NCBI GenBank assembly: GCA_011389755.1
Contig: JAABTR010000497.1
Span: 1-6,532, forward strand
Source of the DNA: Deltaproteobacteria bacterium
Lineage (GTDB): Bacteria; Myxococcota_A; Polyangia; JAAYKL01
Reading direction: 5' to 3'
Length of the DNA: 6,532 nucleotides
The position numbers and the translations under genes were made by a program. The notes beneath the pieces were generated by a model. That model was given only the letters and a program-made list of their open reading frames with translations. It ran no database searches and had not been told where the DNA came from. Below, piece by piece: positions 4,108 to 6,532 of this stretch (position 1 is its first letter; every line of letters begins with the position of its first letter).

Positions 4108-5925
4108 ATGGGAGAAAATCTCGAGAAGGTCATCAAGGAAATCTGTGATCTGAACGGCAACGACCGCAGCCGAATGATGGATATCGTTCGGGCGGTCCAA
4201 GAGCGGTTCGGTCACGTGTCCAGCGAGGCGATGAATCTTATCGCCGCACAGGTGAAGTCCCACCGTGTGGAGGTCGAGAGCGTCGTGTCGTTTTACTCTT
4301 TTTTGTCGGAGAAGCCCAAGGGCAAATTCGTCATCCGGCTCTGCAACGACATCGTCGACAAGATGTACGGTGCCGAAAAGGTGGCGGATGCGTTCCGCGA
4401 GGAGCTGGGGATCGAGTTTGGCGAGACCACGCCGGACGGCCAGTTCACCCTCGAATGGACGCCCTGCATCGGCATGCCCGATCAGCCGCCCGCGGCCATG
4501 ATCAACGACAAAATCCTGACATGGTTGTCTAGCGATTCCGCCCGCGAAATCGTTCAGACGCTCAAGGAGCAAAGTAGCGTCGACAAAATCAAACACACGC
4601 TCGGAGACGGCAACAACGCCCACCCGCTCGTGAAGTCGATGATCATGAACAACATCAGGGAAAAAGGCGCGGTGATCTTCGCGGATCTCGAGCCGGGCAC
4701 CGCGCTGCACAAAGCGCTGGCCATGTCCCCGGTGGAAGTCATCAAGGACATCAAGACCTCACGTCTGCGAGGCCGCGGCGGCGCCGGCTTCCCCACCGGG
4801 ATGAAGTGGGAGTTCACCCGCGGTGCAGAAGGTACGAACAAGTGCATCATCTGCAACGCGGACGAAGGCGAGCCGGGCACGTTCAAGGATCGCGCCATCC
4901 TCACCGAGAAAGCCGACCTCATGTTCGAGGGCATGACGATTGGTGGTTACGCCATCGGCGCGAGCACCGGTATCGTCTACCTGCGCGGCGAGTACGCGTA
5001 CCTGCGCTCCTATCTCGAGAAGGTGCTGGCGGACCGGCGGGAGAAGAACCTGCTCGGCCAAAACGTCATGGGCAAGCAGGGATTCAACTTCGATATTCGC
5101 ATCCAGATGGGCGCAGGCGCCTACGTGTGCGGTGAAGAGACCGCCCTCATCAGCTCCTGCGAGGGGCTGCGCGGCGATCCCAAGAACCGCCCGCCGTTCC
5201 CGGCCCAAAAGGGTTATCTCGAGCGGCCGACCGCCGTCAACAACGTCGAGACCTTCTGCTGCGTGGCCCGCATCCTCGAGAAGGGGCCGGGCTGGTTCGC
5301 GGAGATGGGCTCGGAGGGCAGCTGCGGGACCAAGCTCCTCAGCGTCTCTGGAGACTGCAAGTCCCCCGGCGTCTACGAGCTCCCCTTCGGCATCACCGTC
5401 GGGCAGATGCTCGAGAAGGTCGGCGCCGAGGATGCCTACGCGGTCCAAATGGGCGGTCCTTCGGGATCTCTCATCGGCAAAGCCGACTTCGGCCGCAAGA
5501 TCTGCTACGACGATCTCGCCACCGGTGGGGCGGTCATAGTCTTCGGTCAGGGCCGCAGTCCGCTGAAGATCGCCCACGCGTTCATGGACTTCTTCTGCGA
5601 GGAGAGCTGCGGATACTGCACACCGTGCCGTGTCGGTAACGAGCTGCTCAAAGAGCGTCTTGAGGTCATAATGGACGGCAGAGGAGAACCCGAGGATCTC
5701 GATTATCTCGAGAAGCTCGGAGAGACGGTCAAGCTCTCCAGCCGTTGCGGTTTGGGACAGACCTCTCCGAACCCGGTCCTCTCTTCGCTCAAGAACTTTA
5801 GAGACGACTATGCGAAACTCGTGAAGAAGAGCGTGGACGGAAAGCAGCGTTCCTTCGATATCCGCAAAGCCGTGAGCGTTGCGGAAGAGGTGCAGGGACG
5901 CAGGTCCGTGAGCCACGGAGAATAA
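4108..5925 (+). CDS. hoxF: HoxF: NAD-reducing [NiFe] hydrogenase diaphorase subunit (NuoE-NuoF fusion)
   Basis: This encodes 605 residues, close to the 602 of Cupriavidus HoxF. GAGGT (4098-4102) lies 5 bases before the ATG. The subunit carries FMN and the NAD(H) site and exchanges electrons with the hydrogenase through HoxU, in the cytoplasm. Residues 1-155 form a NuoE/thioredoxin-like domain. Only C79 and C120 of the four [2Fe-2S] ligands remain (positions 84 and 124 are D and P), so this cluster is probably absent, as in the Cupriavidus protein. From about 170 the NuoF-like part follows: GRGGAGFPTG (222-231) and NADEGEPGTFKDR (250-262) for FMN and NADH, GAGAYVCGEETALI (335-348), and the [4Fe-4S] ligands C501-x2-C504-x2-C507 and C547 (SRCGLG). 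The C-terminal SFDIRKAV resembles the HoxF tail rather than NuoF. hoxU follows after 14 bp. NuoE and NuoF of complex I are normally separate genes, and hoxY and hoxH would complete the enzyme but lie outside the window. Confidence 0.92.
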   Translation: MGENLEKVIKEICDLNGNDRSRMMDIVRAVQERFGHVSSEAMNLIAAQVKSHRVEVESVVSFYSFLSEKPKGKFVIRLCNDIVDKMYGAEKVADAFREELGIEFGETTPDGQFTLEWTPCIGMPDQPPAAMINDKILTWLSSDSAREIVQTLKEQSSVDKIKHTLGDGNNAHPLVKSMIMNNIREKGAVIFADLEPGTALHKALAMSPVEVIKDIKTSRLRGRGGAGFPTGMKWEFTRGAEGTNKCIICNADEGEPGTFKDRAILTEKADLMFEGMTIGGYAIGASTGIVYLRGEYAYLRSYLEKVLADRREKNLLGQNVMGKQGFNFDIRIQMGAGAYVCGEETALISSCEGLRGDPKNRPPFPAQKGYLERPTAVNNVETFCCVARILEKGPGWFAEMGSEGSCGTKLLSVSGDCKSPGVYELPFGITVGQMLEKVGAEDAYAVQMGGPSGSLIGKADFGRKICYDDLATGGAVIVFGQGRSPLKIAHAFMDFFCEESCGYCTPCRVGNELLKERLEVIMDGRGEPEDLDYLEKLGETVKLSSRCGLGQTSPNPVLSSLKNFRDDYAKLVKKSVDGKQRSFDIRKAVSVAEEVQGRRSVSHGE

Positions 5926-5929
5926 GGAG
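5923..5929 (+). promoter_or_regulatory. hoxU ribosome binding site overlapping the hoxF stop
   Basis: TAAGGAG contains the hoxF stop codon TAA, and its purine part lies 10 bases before the hoxU ATG at 5940. This arrangement suggests translational coupling of the two diaphorase subunits. Confidence 0.7.
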
Positions 5930-5939
5930 AAGATTCCAA

Positions 5940-6532
5940 ATGAGCGATACGATTAAGTTCAACATCGATGGAGTCGAGATAGAGGGAAAGCCGGGGCAGA
6001 CCATCATGCAGGCTGCCGACGACGCCGGCGTCTACATCCCCCGCCTTTGCGCTCACAAAGATCTCGCGCCCTTCGGTAGCTGCCGCGTGTGCACTGTGAA
6101 GGTCAACGGCCGTCCTCAGGCCGCTTGCACCCAACCCGTGACTCCCGGCATGAACGTCGAAAGCGAGACCAAAGAGCTCATCGATATCCGCAGGAACCTG
6201 GTCGAGATGCTTTTCGTCGAGGGTAACCACTTTTGTCCGTTTTGCGAAAAGAGCGGCAACTGCGAGCTGCAGGCGGTTGGATATCGGCTTGGCATGACCT
6301 CGCCCAAGTACCCCTACTTGTTTCCCAAGAGGGAAGTGGACGCAAGCCACCGGGAAATCTACATCGATCACAACCGGTGCATCTTGTGCGCACGGTGTGT
6401 CCGGTCGTCCAAGGATCTCGACGGCAAGAATGTCTTTCAGTTCGTGGAGCGCGGCGCTCACAAGCGGGTTGCTTTCAACTCAGACGCCAACTTGGCCGGC
6501 ACCGATGTGAAGGTCACGGACAAGGCCATCGA
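5940..6532 (+). CDS. hoxU: HoxU: diaphorase small subunit, iron-sulfur protein (3'-truncated by window)
   Basis: 197 codons are visible of a protein whose Cupriavidus homologue has 234. The product relays electrons between HoxF and HoxY and corresponds to the N-terminal part of NuoG. Residues 1-75 are a plant-type ferredoxin domain with [2Fe-2S] ligands C37, C48, C51 and C63 (YIPRLC, GSCRVC, AAC). EGNHFCPFCEKSGNCELQ (94-111) supplies H97, C99, C102 and C108 for a His-Cys3 [4Fe-4S] cluster; the spacing H-x-C is that of HoxU rather than the H-x3-C of NuoG. C147-x2-C150-x2-C153 (RCILCARC) starts the second [4Fe-4S] site. Its fourth Cys, in a CPVG-type motif, should lie within a few codons past the edge, judging from the alignment of VKVTDKAI with the HoxU end. 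YPYLFPKREVD matches the HoxU segment YPYRFPVRVVD closely. It is co-transcribed with hoxF. Confidence 0.9.
   Translation, partial: MSDTIKFNIDGVEIEGKPGQTIMQAADDAGVYIPRLCAHKDLAPFGSCRVCTVKVNGRPQAACTQPVTPGMNVESETKELIDIRRNLVEMLFVEGNHFCPFCEKSGNCELQAVGYRLGMTSPKYPYLFPKREVDASHREIYIDHNRCILCARCVRSSKDLDGKNVFQFVERGAHKRVAFNSDANLAGTDVKVTDKAI

Noticed and set aside
3688..4710. Long minus-strand open frame of 340 codons
   Set aside because: It runs antisense through the start of hoxF and the non-coding spacer, has no ribosome binding site, and reads like a high-GC shadow frame.
4121..5720. Recurring CTCGAGAAG motifs in hoxF
   Set aside because: They are in-frame Leu-Glu-Lys codons in a gene that prefers CTC, GAG and AAG, so codon use explains them.
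4759..5916. Long minus-strand open frame of 385 codons
   Set aside because: It lies entirely antisense to the NuoF-like part of hoxF, whose motifs are unambiguous, and its composition (Leu/Ala/Asp/Val rich without motifs) is a codon-bias artefact.
4108..6532. Complex I (nuoE, nuoF, nuoG) assignment
   Set aside because: NuoE and NuoF are fused, the NuoE cluster ligands are half lost, the C-terminal tail fits HoxF, and the H-x-C spacing in the second gene fits HoxU; nothing specific to complex I is seen.

Overview
The window looks like chromosomal DNA of a high-GC, didermal (Gram-negative type) bacterium. It encodes a lipoprotein with an acidic linker after the lipobox, a diverged Lgt-family protein, and a soluble NAD-linked hydrogenase diaphorase. 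The style (C-x-x-x-acidic lipoprotein leaders, Lgt-like proteins with a G-R-x-G-C-F signature) recalls Myxococcota/Bradymonadota-like former deltaproteobacteria, but this is a weak inference and no marker gene settles it.

Left part (1-1538): the 3' end of an SGNH/GDSL-type hydrolase gene (+) with an unusual His/Gly/Arg tail converges on a small three-helix membrane protein gene (-). After a 291-bp non-coding gap, which carries a plausible terminator hairpin, comes a HemG/flavodoxin_5-type flavoprotein gene (-) with a GTG start.

Middle part (1539-3531): a divergent spacer with a good sigma70-like promoter (TTGACG-N16-TATGAT) drives a lipoprotein gene. Its product has an acidic linker, a NosD-like right-handed beta-helix and a C-terminal D-rich loop followed by DNYPLV. 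It converges, with only 3 bp between the stop codons, on a gene for an Lgt-family (prolipoprotein diacylglyceryl transferase-like) membrane protein. That protein lacks several residues considered essential in E. coli Lgt.

Right part (3532-6532): a 576-bp divergent non-coding region, partly AT-rich, holds a near-consensus CRP-type palindrome (TGTGA-N6-TCACT) and two small dyads. It precedes hoxF (NuoE-NuoF fusion, complete) and hoxU (truncated by the window edge). These two encode the NADH-oxidising/NAD-reducing diaphorase half of a group 3d-type bidirectional [NiFe] hydrogenase. The hydrogenase half (HoxY, HoxH) would be expected just beyond the right edge but is not visible. In the HoxFU module electrons would pass between FMN/NAD(H) on HoxF and the hydrogenase through the HoxF [4Fe-4S] and the HoxU [2Fe-2S] and [4Fe-4S] clusters. 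The most useful points for follow-up are the hox operon head with its possible CRP/FNR-type control, the Lgt-like protein with an altered active site beside a lipoprotein gene, and the His-rich tail on the hydrolase. I see no clearly new multi-gene system, mobile element, CRISPR array or RNA gene.
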